NCBI GenBank assembly: GCA_029204225.1
Contig: CM055107.1
Span: forward strand, 42,592,007 to 42,656,006
Source: Diphasiastrum complanatum
Taxonomy: Eukaryota; Streptophyta; Lycopodiopsida; Lycopodiales; Lycopodiaceae
DNA length: 64,000 bases
Direction: 5' to 3'
This document shows, piece by piece, positions 12,656 to 25,044 of the stretch; position 1 is the first letter of the stretch, and each line of letters begins with the position of its first letter. Position numbers and translations under genes: made by a program. The notes beneath the pieces are model-generated. The model was not told the origin of the DNA and made no database searches. It saw only the letters and a list, made by a program, of their open reading frames with translations.

Positions 12656-13408
12656 TGAAGAAACAAAACGTTTCTATTACCAAAGATTTGCTAGCCCTCA
12701 GTCTGAAGAAAAGACAAGAAGTGAAAATGTTCGTGAACATCACGAAAAGACACGAAGCGAAAATGTTCACGAACACCCTGACAAAGAGACACGAACGCAA
12801 AAAGTTCGCGAAAGAAATTTTTTCGTGATATAGCAGGAGAAAGTCAGACGACGCGAAAGTCAAACGGCTCGAAGTGACACGAAAATTTTCGCGACACTTT
12901 TTTGACCTTCATTCTCAAAAGGACCAGGAAGATCATGCAAGTACCAAGAAGTACAAAACCCCATGATCTGATATGATGATGTCAGAAGAAGTGTGTTAGG
13001 ACGTGTCTAATCCACCTCTCTTGTAATCTGTGATTAGTTATAAATTGTTTAGTCTATCTAATCTGGTGTGCTACTCTGAATGTATAAGATACGTATAGTA
13101 GGAGATTGATATACACATAATACAAACTACAGAAAAGAAGTCTGTCTGCGGGCGAGACAAGTTTTTGTAAGCACAGGATCCACAGAGATCCAAGAAGTCC
13201 GCTAGTAAGCGAGACATTACTCGTGGGAGAGCGCGCTTCTCTCACGCCAATGCATTGTGTGGGTCTATCATACAACGCACGAAAAGCAAGAGGATCAATA
13301 AATGATATTGTAGCTATAACACACATATCACTCTTATTTTAGTCTGATCTTGAATGAATTATTGTCTGCCATCGATTGTGTATCTCATTCACTCATTTAT
13401 CAATATCA
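12656..13408 (+). repeat. 5' LTR of copia element J
   Basis: Starts TGAAGAAACAAAACG and ends near CAATATCA. It is homologous over its length to the 3' LTR at 10200-10850 and lies directly upstream of the J gag start at 13471. It carries many CGAAAA/TTCGCGA words in its first 250 bp and two GCGAGAC modules near 13150 and 13210. No clean tRNA-Met primer site follows, so either the priming tRNA differs or the site has decayed. Confidence 0.7.
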
Positions 13409-13470
13409 GATGCAGGAGGCTAAGCATTCAAACAAAGAACCATCAACAAGTGAGAACACAATTCACAGCA

Positions 13471-15775
13471 ATGGCTTCAATAAGCAGCAAACAATCCAAG
13501 ATCTGTACAATCCTCGATTCATCAGGATCTAACTTCCTAGCATAGAAGGTTAAGACCTCGCTGATACTAAAGGGAGAAGGATTATTCCCCTGGGTAGATG
13601 GCATCGACTAGATGCATACAACTACAGACAAGGAGCTACGCAAATGGAGGGAGAAGAATGACAAGGCAGTAGCTGTGTTATCTTCATCCATCCTAACTCT
13701 TGACCTGGCTACAATTTCTAAAGCTAAGGAGATGTGGGATACATTACTCAAAAGATTTTAGACAAAATCACGACCAAGATCCTTCCAGACAACCAGAACA
13801 CTGCTAGCAAAAGATTCTACAATGACACTCGAAAAAGCTGTTGTCAAGATTCGAGAAGAAGTCGAAGTTCGAGAGCAGCTTGATCACGAGGTTGCTTCTG
13901 ACCAAGGTCTCTACAACAATAAGGAGAAATCAAAGAAGCAATTCAAGCCTAAGAGGGAGTCAAATCGAAGGCAGGATCGAGATCAACAAGCAGAAGGAGC
14001 CAGCAAAGGCAAGTGGAAGAACACAGAAAGGTCGAAACAACAAAGTGGAGACAAGAAGACATGCGTGCAATGAAAATGTGAAGGACATATTGTCGATTCG
14101 TGTTGGCTTAATCCAAAAATTGAGTGTATCCACTGTCATAAGAAGGGTCATGCAGCCATGGACTGCCGCCAGAACCCAAGAAACAAATCAATTCAAAGCA
14201 GACAGAAGAACAACAATAGTTCATCCTATGTTGAGGAGCCAGAGAGCTCAAAGATGGGCGAAGAAAGATCGAATCACGGGAATTCGACTGCCTACATCTG
14301 TGCAGATATGTGTGCAGTGTCAACACCTGACACACATGAGGTAATCTTGATTCAGGAGCTACCTTGCACTTTGTTACATCAAGATAGATCATGTCTGATT
14401 TTCGAAGTGCAGATCCATCAAGATTTATCGTTCTTGGAGAAAGATCAAAATATCAAGTGAATGGTATTGGTTCACAGTGGCTCAACACAAACGGTAGAGA
14501 CAGATGACTCGAAGATGTTCTGTTTGTGTCTACACTGCAATAGGACTTGCTATCAGTGGCAAGAATAGCTGATGCAGGGATGTGTGTGACGTTCTCAGAT
14601 GAAGCATGCAACATTGTTGATGCAAGTACCAATACGCTTATCACTCAAGGAAGAAGAAAATGCAACCTATATCACTTGAAGGTATGCCTACCTACAGATC
14701 AAGTGCATCAGACTCATGATGATTCGCCAAATACTCTATGGCACAAGAGACTATGCCATGTGAATTCAATGGCACTATATCAAGCAAGCCATCATGGAGC
14801 AATCACAGGGGTGATCATCTCGAATACAACCAGTTCGATGACCTGTGATGCATGTCTGAAGGGTAAGATGTCACGTACTCCTTTTGTAAAAGACTCCTAC
14901 AGAACTACAAAGATTTTGGAGTTTGTACATTCTGACATCTGTGGCCTTTCAACGCGATCTCAGTAGGAGGCTCAAAGTATTATATAACTTTTATTGATGA
15001 TTACAGTAAATTTGCCAGAGTCTATTTTATTCACAATAAATCAGAAGCACTTGACAAGTTCACAGAGTATGTGAATTGGGCAGAAAGATGCACTGGTAAT
15101 AAGGTGAAGCAGATCATAACAGATCGAGGTGGAGAATACATATCGAATTGATTCACTAACTTATGCAATGATCGTGGAATCATTCATAGAAGAACTACAT
15201 CTTACACACCGCAGTACAACGGTTTTGCAGAAAGAAAGAACATGACTTTAATGGAAGCAGCCAAGTGCATGATGGCCTATTCAAAGGCTCCAAGAGTGTT
15301 GTGGGCTGAAGCAGTAGCTACAGCTGCTTACATTCAGAACAGGACATGAAAGTCTGGTGTTCCTCACACGACACCACATGAATTATGGTGGGGTAGGAGA
15401 CCCAATCTGACTCACATCCGTATCTTTGGTTGTGCAATTTATGCACATGTTTCTGATAAGCTTCGAAAGAAACTTGATGAGAAAGCAAAACATGGATATC
15501 TTGTAGGATATGACAATCATTCGTCATACTACAGAGTCTGAGACGAACACAATGAAGACAGTTAGAGATATCAAATTTGATGAGAGCAGAATGATGGTCA
15601 ATGATGATCTTGTCAGTTATGAAGTCCTCGGTAGACAATACTATGATCTACCAATTGTGACAGAGGGAGGAGAGGACGAACACTCAGATGAAGATGTTCG
15701 AGTCGCACCTCATTCGAGTGATGAATCAGATGAAAAAAGATTCGCAAGCCAGCCTACTGCTACAGTACCTTCGTA
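13471..15775 (+). pseudogene. Ty1/copia gag-protease-integrase pseudogene (element J), 3' truncated
   Basis: Gag starts MASISSKQSK at 13471 and is broken by stops at about 13540 and 13609. A basic region at 13900-14070 leads to two CCHC knuckles. In the first (about 14060-14105) the second Cys is a TGA stop. The second, CIHCHKKGHAAMDC at about 14122-14163, is intact. A decayed protease region follows, then the pre-integrase and integrase core from 14700, with stops at about 15148 and 15348 and a frameshift near 14955. Homology ends abruptly at 15769, just after the integrase C-terminal linker. RT and RNase H are absent. Same family as 7518-10258. Confidence 0.9.
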
Positions 15776-15906
15776 GAATCTTTTTCATAGTTTAGGAATC
15801 TGATTATTGTGAAGTGAAAGAAATATTGTAGATCTGAACTGAGATAGTTCCTGATTGAAAAATCTAGATACAATCTAATTGTGTGCTTGATTTAATCTGA
15901 TTTAAG

Positions 15907-16350
15907 ATGGCAGCTCCAGGAGCTGCTCCTCAAGAAGTCAATCCGATCATTGTTAGAAGAGCACCCCATTTGGATTTACCCAAATACAATGGATTAACAG
16001 ATCCAGTAGATTTATTCATATCTATTATGAATCTTGTGAAGTCTATGACGAAGTTTTTCCTTAGGACAAACTTAAGCTTTTTCCTATGGCCTTAACGGGT
16101 GCACCTTAATGGGTGCAGTACAAAATTGGTGCTACAATCAAGATGAAACTGAACGTACAGATTGGGAAACTGTTAAGCGAGCCCTTACCACACGGTTCAA
16201 ACCTTGAAAGTTTATGGAAGACCCTTTCCTACTTTTAAATAAAATTAAAATGGAAAAGCGAGAAATGGTTCGAGATTACATTGAATGGGTTAAAATTGAG
16301 CGGAAGTTATCTAGATTTGAGCTGGAGTTGGGGGTGACAAAGGTTTAAAT
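15907..16350 (+). pseudogene. Gypsy-like gag remnant
   Basis: An ATG at 15907 opens a frame with HLDLPKYNGLTDPVDLF. This is the F-x-G-x-x-DP-like opening of Ty3/gypsy retrotransposon capsids. The frame breaks after 62 residues. Alternating frames downstream still show capsid-like pieces such as GAVQNWCYNQ, TDWETVKRALTTRFKP and MVRDYIEWVKIERKLSRFE, the usual capsid helix order. No zinc knuckle or pol follows. It starts 130 bp after the broken end of element J, with no LTR visible. Confidence 0.7.
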
Positions 16351-18960
16351 GTTCGATCCAACAGTTGTTTGAATTGAACATTTGAGCATCATACTATGCA
16401 ACAATGTGAGTAAATATGCAGCAACATGAATGAATCTAGATTAACTATGAGATTTAGGGAGAGAAGGAATGAATCCAACAATATACTTAGAGTAACAAAC
16501 ATATGTTTTAGTGTTGGTCTTTTTTTGTCCGCAAATAAATGGCTTATAGGTTGATGACTTAGTAGTTCTCTTATATTGATCAAACTAAGCATGATATGAG
16601 AAAATACACAATAATTTATATTCATTTAAATTTACAACCAACGACATCATACAAGCACACAACAGTAAGAAATCCATATAAGCATATGGGTACAAGGCCC
16701 TAAAATACAAAACTCAATTTTTTGTTCTCAAAAAGCTCAAGAGTTGTGGTTGAAGTATTTAATATCTAACCACACTTGGCATGCTTTGAACTCCAAATAG
16801 GAGAGTAGAAAAGGTACCACAATTACTTATCGCATAAAAAAATGGACTCTAATTCCCCTCAGAGTTCTATTTGGACATATAAGATTAAAGAAAAAAAGTG
16901 ATTTGGTTGAAATAACTCTATCTCATAGAGAAAAAGTGGCTATGATCTACTCATAACAAATAAATAATGGAAAGTAATACATGAAAGATGAAAACTATTT
17001 GTGTTTTCTTGACAAAAGAGTGTTAAATTCAAGAGATATGAGAGGATTGTTTGAGCATATACATGTCTTCCCAACTAGTGGGCAACTTTACACTTAACCA
17101 TCACTCAAATGACATCATTTTTCAGAGGGCCTACCCTCAACGACCAAGGGTGATGGATTCTTAAGATCTTCAAGCACCAACTCTCAAGCTTACATCTCTT
17201 GAGCACACACCAAGCCACTCTAGGATGAATGTGGCCCCACCAACTAAAATGTAGTGTTTGTTGCCTATGGGCCATTGACGCTAAGCCTTCAAAGAGGGAG
17301 TGCATGTAATGCTCACCCTCAATCAAAGGATTCTCATAATGCTTGCACCTACCACATATCCACCAACCTTGAATGATGGTAGCCTACATTGCACTAGTAG
17401 TTGTCTACATGGCCATCCCTAAACCTTCTAGTGAGGGTGTAATACAAGCCCACTCATATCCTAGGGTTGTTTATGTTAAAATTGAAACTAGTGGCTCATA
17501 GAGCCTTTGGATGAGGGGTTGGCACATCAACTGATTGAAGGTCATGTATATGCTAGTGTTAGCCCACCCTTGTCGGAGTGGTGCACATATGCTCATGTTA
17601 TTGTTTATTCATTTCAAGTGAACGTTTTCTTCAAAAAACTTGAACTAAAATGAAAATTGATTCTTTGGTGGAAAAGCCTTGTCATTCTCTAGTAACTCAT
17701 GAAAATCCATAGTAAAAAATTAGGTATTTATACCATAAGTAAATTTGTTTCCTAATGTGACAAATCAATTTGCTTTGGATGATGACCAAAATTTCTACGA
17801 TATATCACATAATCTCGTTAAGTGAGATTAAGTAAACATTTTGCTCAATCTTTACATAAAGGAATGGTCTTTTTAAAGACAATAATGGTGGCTTGATTAA
17901 TTTTTGAAGTTACGCTCGGGAGTCACCCTACTCGACACAATTGAGAGTTGCACTATGCAAGATGCAAGAACCTAAGTGCTTGGGGAGACTTGAAGTGTAG
18001 TGAGATTCATTTGCTAAATATGTGTGCCACCTTGTTTGTGTGTGATTTTTATTTTCCAATTTAACTTATATTCTCATCTAACATTTTGTAATGATATGAG
18101 AATGTGATCGTTTTAGTGACTTTAAATGATGGTAGGGGTCATTTAAGAGGTCATGTAGTGGCCATTATTGCATGTCACATATGGTCCTCAACAAGTTGTG
18201 GTGTTCTCAAAAGGCCACAACGGTAGGCACATGGTGTTTGTACAATTAGAATGGGTCTTGAAAGCCTACACCCATTGTAAGCATGGTGGCAATTGCCCCT
18301 CATGGGGGCCACGATCATGAGACATACATTAGAGCTCTCAATTTTTTCTCACACTCTTTTTTGCCTTTTTTTAATTTTTTTTTTATCTTTTCCAATCTAA
18401 CAAAGCTTTTTAGTGACCTTCAATAATGTTGACAAGTTATGTGGTGGCCTTCATGTAATACGAGACTTAAATAATGTGCCAATCTTCAAGAACTCCTAAG
18501 TGTGCGGTGTGTGGCCGAACCCATGGCTGTTATTGCAATAATGAGCTTTTTAGTTGGATTGGTATACTACTTTTGATGTTTGCAAGAATTACAATGCAAG
18601 TTGGTAGATTAAAAGTGTGATCCACAAGGTGGTTGCGAAAAAAGTGGAGGGGTTGTTGCTCATTTATGCAATTACAAGGTGGATCCCAGAAAAGTGGAGG
18701 GGTTGTTGCTCATTTTTGCATCCCACAAGAGAAAAGTTTGAAACAATGTATGTATGAAAATGGCCACCAACTCTAAACCCAAATGTAATTTAGCTACCCA
18801 AAAGCTAATAAATGCAGTGTGCAGCTAAGATCAATAATTAGATGGGACAAGAAGAGCAATGGCTGATCTCCAGAAAATAATGTGCTAGATCATTATTTCC
18901 TGCAACTCCGTCCCTCACATACGTAGTCCATTATACCACCTTTATTACTCTCTCAGAGAA
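16351..18960. other. Long non-coding stretch upstream of the CASP-like gene
   Basis: About 2.6 kb of AT-rich sequence with only short, non-conserved reading frames. A near-exact repeat of about 33 bp (AAAGTGGAGGGGTTGTTGCT core) occurs at about 18640-18672 and 18681-18713. The proximal promoter of the CASP-like gene presumably lies in the last few hundred bases. A weak TATA-like CATTATACC is at about 18929. Confidence 0.5.
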
Positions 18961-18964
18961 TCTC

Positions 18965-18996
<32 letters not shown>
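18961..18996. repeat. TC microsatellite in promoter or 5' UTR
   Basis: An almost pure (TC)n run with one TG interruption, about 180-220 bp upstream of the CASP-like start codon. CT-rich patches near plant transcription starts are common, so it may mark the core promoter or the 5' UTR start. Confidence 0.85.
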
Positions 18997-19016
18997 AAGT
19001 GTGCTCACTGCTCATA

Positions 19017-19113
19017 GCCTCGTGGTTTACTTGTAGGAGTGGCAGTATCAGCAGAGCTGATTCAGGCCTCGTAGTTTGCTTGTAGGAGTGGCAGCAAGAG
19101 CAGAGCTGATTCT
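19017..19113 (+). repeat. 49-bp tandem duplication in the 5' UTR
   Basis: Two copies, starting at 19017 and 19066, share the blocks GCCTCGT, TTGTAGGAGTGGCAG and GCAGAGCTGATTC. They differ at a handful of positions. They lie between the TC microsatellite and the CASP-like start codon, so they are probably transcribed as 5' UTR. Confidence 0.8.
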
Positions 19114-19178
19114 GGGTGAAGTTGGGTTCTGAAGTTTTCTGTGCTAGTGGGTTTTTCTAGCTCGCATTCAGCAGATTA

Positions 19179-20384
19179 ATGGGTGAGACAGACGCGCACG
19201 CAGCAATGAAGAATGGAGCAGTGCCAGGCAGCAGTCTGATCAGTGGTTTTGACTCCCCCAGGCATGGCGAATTCGCTAGGGGTGCTCCGTTGCTGCGAGT
19301 TGTAGGCTTGGTGTTTTCTTTGATAGCTTTGGTGTTGATAGCTACCAATAAAGAGACGGAATCGATCCCAGTTTCCCTGCCTGGAATGAGCAAGCCCTTG
19401 TATCTTACTAAATCGGCTTCCTTTGTGGACATCAAGGCTTTAAAGTGAGTGGTCGATGAGCCATGAAGGATGATGCAAGTCGTTTTCCATCTCGTAGTCT
19501 TGTTTGTTGTGAAAGTGTCGAGGATGTTATCTGAAGTGTATGCTTTTCAGCTGTTTTGTATTGACTATTTTGCCATCATGTTTGACTGTCTCCAAAGCTT
19601 GAGCGTAGATTCCGTAGATGTACACGAAATATGTGGCTCCTACCAACTTTTTGCATGTTATGCATACATTTCAGTCAACAACACCCCTTGGATGAAAATG
19701 CTGGACGATTTTCTTGGTCTTATGCGCGTACTGCTTTTCGAAGCCAAAGAATGTCCCAGTTTTCCTTCATGAAGCTATCTATTTGCACCTCTATGCGGCT
19801 CCAAAATAAGCTCATTGCTGTTATAATGTTGAAGTGTTCTAGATGTAGCTCGTGTAACACTTGGTTCTTCTGTTTGCAGATTTTATCTCGGTTCACTGGC
19901 TATTGTGGCTGCATATTTGTTTTTTCAAGGTATTTTCTCAGCAGTCAACCTTCTTACCACTAAAAGCGTGATACGTTCAAAGGCTGAGGCCTGGTTCACA
20001 TTTATCGCCGACCAGGTCCTTTCTCACTGCTCATAATCCATATTGTGATGAATTTTGTACTTCTGTTTTTTGTACAGCAATATCAGTCAATAAAATCAAC
20101 ATGTTGGTCTCTGAATGCAGACTTTCGCATACTTGCTAGTAAGTGCCGCGGCAGTAGCCACAGAGATCGGCTACCTTGCCAAACACGGAGCAACAAAGGT
20201 GGGGTGGAATGAGGTGTGCACTCAGTTCAATCATTTCTGCACCGTGTATGGCGTATCAGTAATCAATGCTTACCTTGCCGCGCTTGCTATCTTCGCTTCA
20301 GCTGCTATCTCTGCATATCACCTCTTCAGGCATTATGGGCCAGTATTGCACGACTACGAGACTCGAAAGCAGGTCGATATCTGA
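19179..20384 (+). CDS. CASP-like membrane protein, three exons (221 aa)
   Basis: The only host gene recognised. Exons: 19179-19444, 19880-20015 and 20121-20384. The introns (435 and 105 bp) start GTGAGT and GTCCTT and end TTTGCAG and AATGCAG. The exons join in frame to 221 residues ending [11 protein letters not shown]. Four hydrophobic segments lie at about residues 37-56, 90-113, 135-155 and 180-203, with short cytosolic ends. Arg40 in TM1 and Asp133 at the start of TM3 match the conserved charged pair of the CASP/MARVEL-type fold. The W-x-x-VC loop before TM4 and the final YHLFR are also typical. CASP family members form plasma-membrane scaffolds; true CASPs organise the Casparian strip, while roles of most CASP-like proteins are unknown. 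Length fits the family (about 180-220). The start is the first ATG after the GC-richer leader, in good context. No TE insertion breaks the gene. Confidence 0.87.
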
Positions 20385-21764
20385 TAGTACGGCTGGTGAA
20401 GCTTGCCTGCTTGAGAAAATATTGACTCTACTTGGCACTTGCTATCTTCTAAATAAGAAATCGGCCATCAGAAATCCATAAGTCACTTTTATGTATTTTC
20501 ATGCACTTCATATGTCAACTTAAACCACTTTAATTTGGCTCCAGCTATCATGTGATCTATTCTGTCGAAGTTCTGATTCACTCTCGTATAACCGGATACA
20601 TCTGTTATTTTTGTAGCTTTTATAAGATCAGGAAAACGATATTGCTGAAAAACAAATTCCTAGTGCTGAGCTTTGTTTCTGGAATTTTTGCTTCGAAGAG
20701 AAGACGTGTTCTGAGAGCATACAGCAGCTGCAATTTCTGGAGTTTTTGCTTGAAGAGAAGACTTATGTTGTTCTCAGTGGATACAGCAGCTGCAAATCAC
20801 TGTTAAAAAATGGACTGTTCAAAAATGAAATGACTTTTAATATTGAAGCACTAATCAACAAATATTTGCATTCCCAAGAATTTAATCTGAACCACTTATT
20901 GTGTCTTTCCCATCTCTGACAAACTTTCAATGCTCAAATATACGAAGCAGCGTTTACTTTGTGGGTACTGGTCCAAAACTGGAGCTGTCTCTGTCAACTA
21001 TGACATAGAAGGAAGAGTTCTAGAGGTAAAGCTTTGGAGTTCTAATGACTATATCAGAAGATCATCCATAGCAATTTTTGGTGTTCTTTTTTGCTTTGTG
21101 GCAAAGGAAGGAGAAACTATTGTTGGCATACACTATTTTGAGCATATCTACAATTTGTTAAGCACTAACTTTTAGGAAGAAATCTTTGATATGGCCTTAA
21201 TCTCTACATTTCTATGATGGGTCTTGAGTTTTTGATGTCAAGGTGTTTTCACACACAAAGGGGGCCAGGCCAATACACTCTCATAGTGATGATGATTCCA
21301 TTAGCTTCTTCCATGAGCATTGCTCTTAAACCTCTCTTGAGTCTCCCTTTGATGTCCGCTTTTGAATATCATGTTTTAACTCAAAAATGTTGCATTCCAA
21401 AATCTTATAACTATCAAAGATTGGAGGTTATTATAGTAGCTAGCTTTGGTTGTTATAGTACCTAGCTTTGTCAAAGAATAGTGCATTAAATGAAATTATT
21501 TTCGATTTGTTAAATTATATTCATCTTAATAAAAAAATTTCAACCATAGGTGGCATCCAACTATTTTTCTCGAGCATCAGCTCAGCTCACTCCAACAACA
21601 ACCTATCTGGCTTCAACAATAATCTTCATGGTACAATGTGTTATAAGGCTATAAATTAGCCACATATCAATAGGTTTACACATATAGTTCATATAAAAAA
21701 TTGTCCAGAAGGTAGAGCACTTGGAAGGTACAATTTTTGAACTATTGTAATTATCTACGTGCTT

Positions 21765-21801
<37 letters not shown>

Positions 21802-21940
21802 TTATTTATATTTATAAGTCAACATTTTAGAATCTTATATATATTTGAGTAAACATACAATTTTTTACAAAATTAAAATTTTATCGATTTTTTGAGAAGT
21901 CAACATTTTGCATTATATCTTTGATGTTAGTTTATGCATC

Positions 21941-21982
<42 letters not shown>

Positions 21983-22500
21983 TTTAAACCAACACATATA
22001 TTTGAGTAAACATACAATTTTTTACAGTTTTAAAATTTTATCGATTTTTTTAAAAGTTAACATTTTGCATTATATCTTTGATGTTGGCTTTTTAAAAAAG
22101 TTGCTAGTTTTTTTTTTAGATTATGTCGGTTTTTTCGAGCACTATACATGAGCCTCCATCTTCCTCCATTGAGTCCATTTCACATAAATCTCATTTCACA
22201 CGAATGTATTTGGGAGACTTTATCCTTAACGAGTGAAAAAGGATGTTTTTCCACCTAAAATATTTAAATATGAATGGCTCTAAAAAATGTAGGGTCCTAG
22301 GGCATGTGGAGATGTTGGAAGCTACTCCTTGGCATTTCCACTTCATGTTATTATTTTTTAAGCCAAGTCATTTGTTGCATCGGGGCCTCACTTTTCTATG
22401 TGAAATGGGTAAAGGGCTTTTTTATTTTTTTTTTGAAGTTGAATGCTTTTAACAAACAGGCATGCTCTAGAATTGTGTGTGACAATTGTGTGTGAAAACA
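20385..22500. other. 3' flank of the CASP-like gene, no gene seen
   Basis: A possible AATAAG poly(A) signal is near 20452. A tandem duplication of about 60 bp (20678-20797) shares AGAGAAGAC and ATACAGCAGCTGCAA blocks. Farther on are a (TA)n run at 21768-21797 and a (CT)n(TA)n run at 21940-21983. A segment of about 95 bp containing GTAAACATACAATTTTTTAC occurs at about 21842-21935 and again at 22001-22093, about 160 bp apart. Short reading frames here show no recognisable domains. Confidence 0.55.
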
Positions 22501-22507
22501 CCCTTGA

Positions 22508-22880
22508 TTTCACTTAAATCTTGGCCACACTTTAGGTAGTTGCAATTCTTTAAACACTAACTTTTGGGAAGAGATATTTGATAGGGCATCAATCTCCTAC
22601 AAAATTTGTAATGGGTTTTGAGTTTTTGGTGTTTGTAACTCACTGTTAATTCTCTTAAATCTTGGCCACACTTTAGGTAGTTGCAAGTCCTTCGGCAATA
22701 ACTATTGGGAAGAAATCTTAGATAGGGCCTCAGATTTTGATTTTTTTAGCTCATTGTTAATTTCTCTCAAATCTTGGCCACAATAGTAATTATTGGGAAG
22801 AAATCTTTAATAGGGCCTTAGAATCCTGCAACATTCTAACAATATTTATAATAGGTTTTGAGTTTTCAGATCCTTAACTA
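22508..22880. repeat. Imperfect tandem repeat, units of about 110-145 bp
   Basis: Three units starting at about 22508, 22650 and 22765 carry the words AAATCTTGGCCACA, TTGGGAAGAAATCTT and GATAGGGCCT in order. A partial fourth copy sits at 21165-21240 (CACTAACTTTTAGGAAGAAATC). No coding potential. The units differ by indels, so the array is old. Confidence 0.75.
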
Positions 22881-25044
22881 GTTGAAACCGGGCTTCCAAA
22901 CTTGACCACCACATTGTCATTTTATGAATCAAGTAGTGACAATTGAAAAGCCCTTGACTTTGATAGGAAGGGCACCTAAAGGTACTTCATCAAACCCAAG
23001 GGCACCTAAAGGTACTTCATCCAAGTGTTATGATTGACATATTCATGACCCTCACATTTTGACTAGTGATAGGCTCTAGTATTCTCAACTTCTTTAGCAA
23101 TTTATGAGCCAGAATTTAGTGGCATGCAATTATGAGCCATGGCGAGAACCTCTTGAATTCACTATTTGGTGGAGTTCACTATATGATGGAATTTGATTTT
23201 TCTTAGTAAAAAAAGTCGTTGAAAATGTTTGGAAAATAATGAGTAAAATAAGTGACATGACTCTAAAATTGATTTTCAGATTAGGATACAAATGGACAAC
23301 ACATTATAGTCTAAAAATGTACCTTGTACTATAAAATTTTGTGAAAAAAAACAAAATGACCTTTAATTAATTTTTTGCTTGGGAAAGGACATTTTAGTGA
23401 TGTATTTGCTATGCCAACAACCCTTTAACTATGGCTTGCTTGATGCCATTGCCATTCTAATTTTTATGACTTTCTATCAATGGACAAAGAATTATATAAA
23501 TAAATTCTCAATACATAGATATAGATGGAATCCCATAATGCTTCAACCAGATTAAAAAAACCCTAAACATATATTATAACTCAAGAGCCATTGAACAACC
23601 TAAAATCTTTTATTGAACATATTATATGTAGGCTTGCATAAAACTAGTATTTACAACCTAAGATGACCTGACCTGACCTGCAAGGCATAAGCCGAATAGA
23701 GTATTTGAAGCTTAATCTTTGCATGATTTTTGGATCTCACTAGACCAAGCCCATTGAATCTATTTTAAGGAGAAGCCCAAATCCTAATACAAAGCCCAAT
23801 GAGGGCACTTTCACATTTAAAAGGGTAGAGAGGATAAGGTGAAAATACTTTCATCACATTAGTTGAAACGGGGCCCCCTTACGCTCACACAATGTAAGGT
23901 GGGATATAACCCAACTAGCATCCCATGTGACTCCTTTCACAAAATGTGGGATTTAACCCAAGGTGGTATTCTATGTGGCAATGATGGATGCCAACATCAT
24001 TGCCAATGAGGGGTGAGTGCACTAAACCCCCTAGGATGCACAATGAGAATGTCTTCCTATGTCCAATTATTGCAAATTTAAGTGACTTATACTATAAGTG
24101 GCTTACATTTATCGCATGCAACAAGCTGAGTGAAGATATACTATTATGGCCAATTTTGTAGATGCAATTATCTCCCTTGTGTGTGAAATTGGCCTAAGTT
24201 TTGCACTAACTACCTTTTATACCTCAGCAAGCTTTGAAGAAAGTGCTCACTTACAGCAATAAGCTAGTTGTTATTGCTACACGAAACTTATGAACTTTGT
24301 ACATTTTTTTACCAACATTCAACATTTAAATTTTTTTAAAAAAGAAGAAGGCTACACTCTTTGTAATTTCCTACCAAACTACAATCAATAGTTTTAATGT
24401 TCACAAAAGATCTAGTACACTCTTTACAGTTTCACATTGTCCCATTTTTAAATTCTTATTGGACGAATATTGCATGTCTAGAGGAATTAAATTGGAACTT
24501 TATAATCCTAAAGTATAAAGATGCAAGGCTAAAGCAACAAGTTGCACTCTAACAAGTCAACTTCACAAAGTTCTAGCTATTAATATGGCATTGAATATTA
24601 GCTTAGTGTACTTATTTCGCTAAAAAACGTCACCAAAATCTAGCTACTAATTTCACATTAAATAGTAGATTAGTATACTTATCTAATAAGGCCACAAGAA
24701 ATTAGCCAACAAATATAATATTGTCTTGCATACTCTCTCTACCATACAAGAATTATCACTTGATATATGTATTACTTGAGTCTTTTGTATTTAATCACCA
24801 TGTTACTTTCTAATTGTACCTTTTATTTATCATATTATTATCAAATATATTTCAAAACCTAATGCAAAAAAGTTGAATTATAAAAAATTATCTAAAACTA
24901 TGGCTTGGTACATACTAAATTCACACGCACAACCTTGTTGTTGCATTTTTTGTGATATTTTGGACATTTTGAGGAGTTATGTTAAGTAATAATATCAATC
25001 CACATGAATAAAGAAGATATTTTTGTCGGAAATTGTGAACTCCT
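22881..25044. other. Non-coding stretch
   Basis: About 2.2 kb of AT-rich sequence without supportable genes. It contains a 31-bp tandem duplication at about 22977-23022 (GGGCACCTAAAGGTACTTCAT twice) and a short GACCT repeat near 23664. Confidence 0.5.

Noticed and set aside
17105-17326. Minus-strand 73-codon frame
   Set aside because: Isolated, no motif and typical of chance in this stretch.
20930-21175. 81-codon frame downstream of the CASP-like gene
   Set aside because: No recognisable domain, no splice partners and no paralogue in the window; not supported as a gene.
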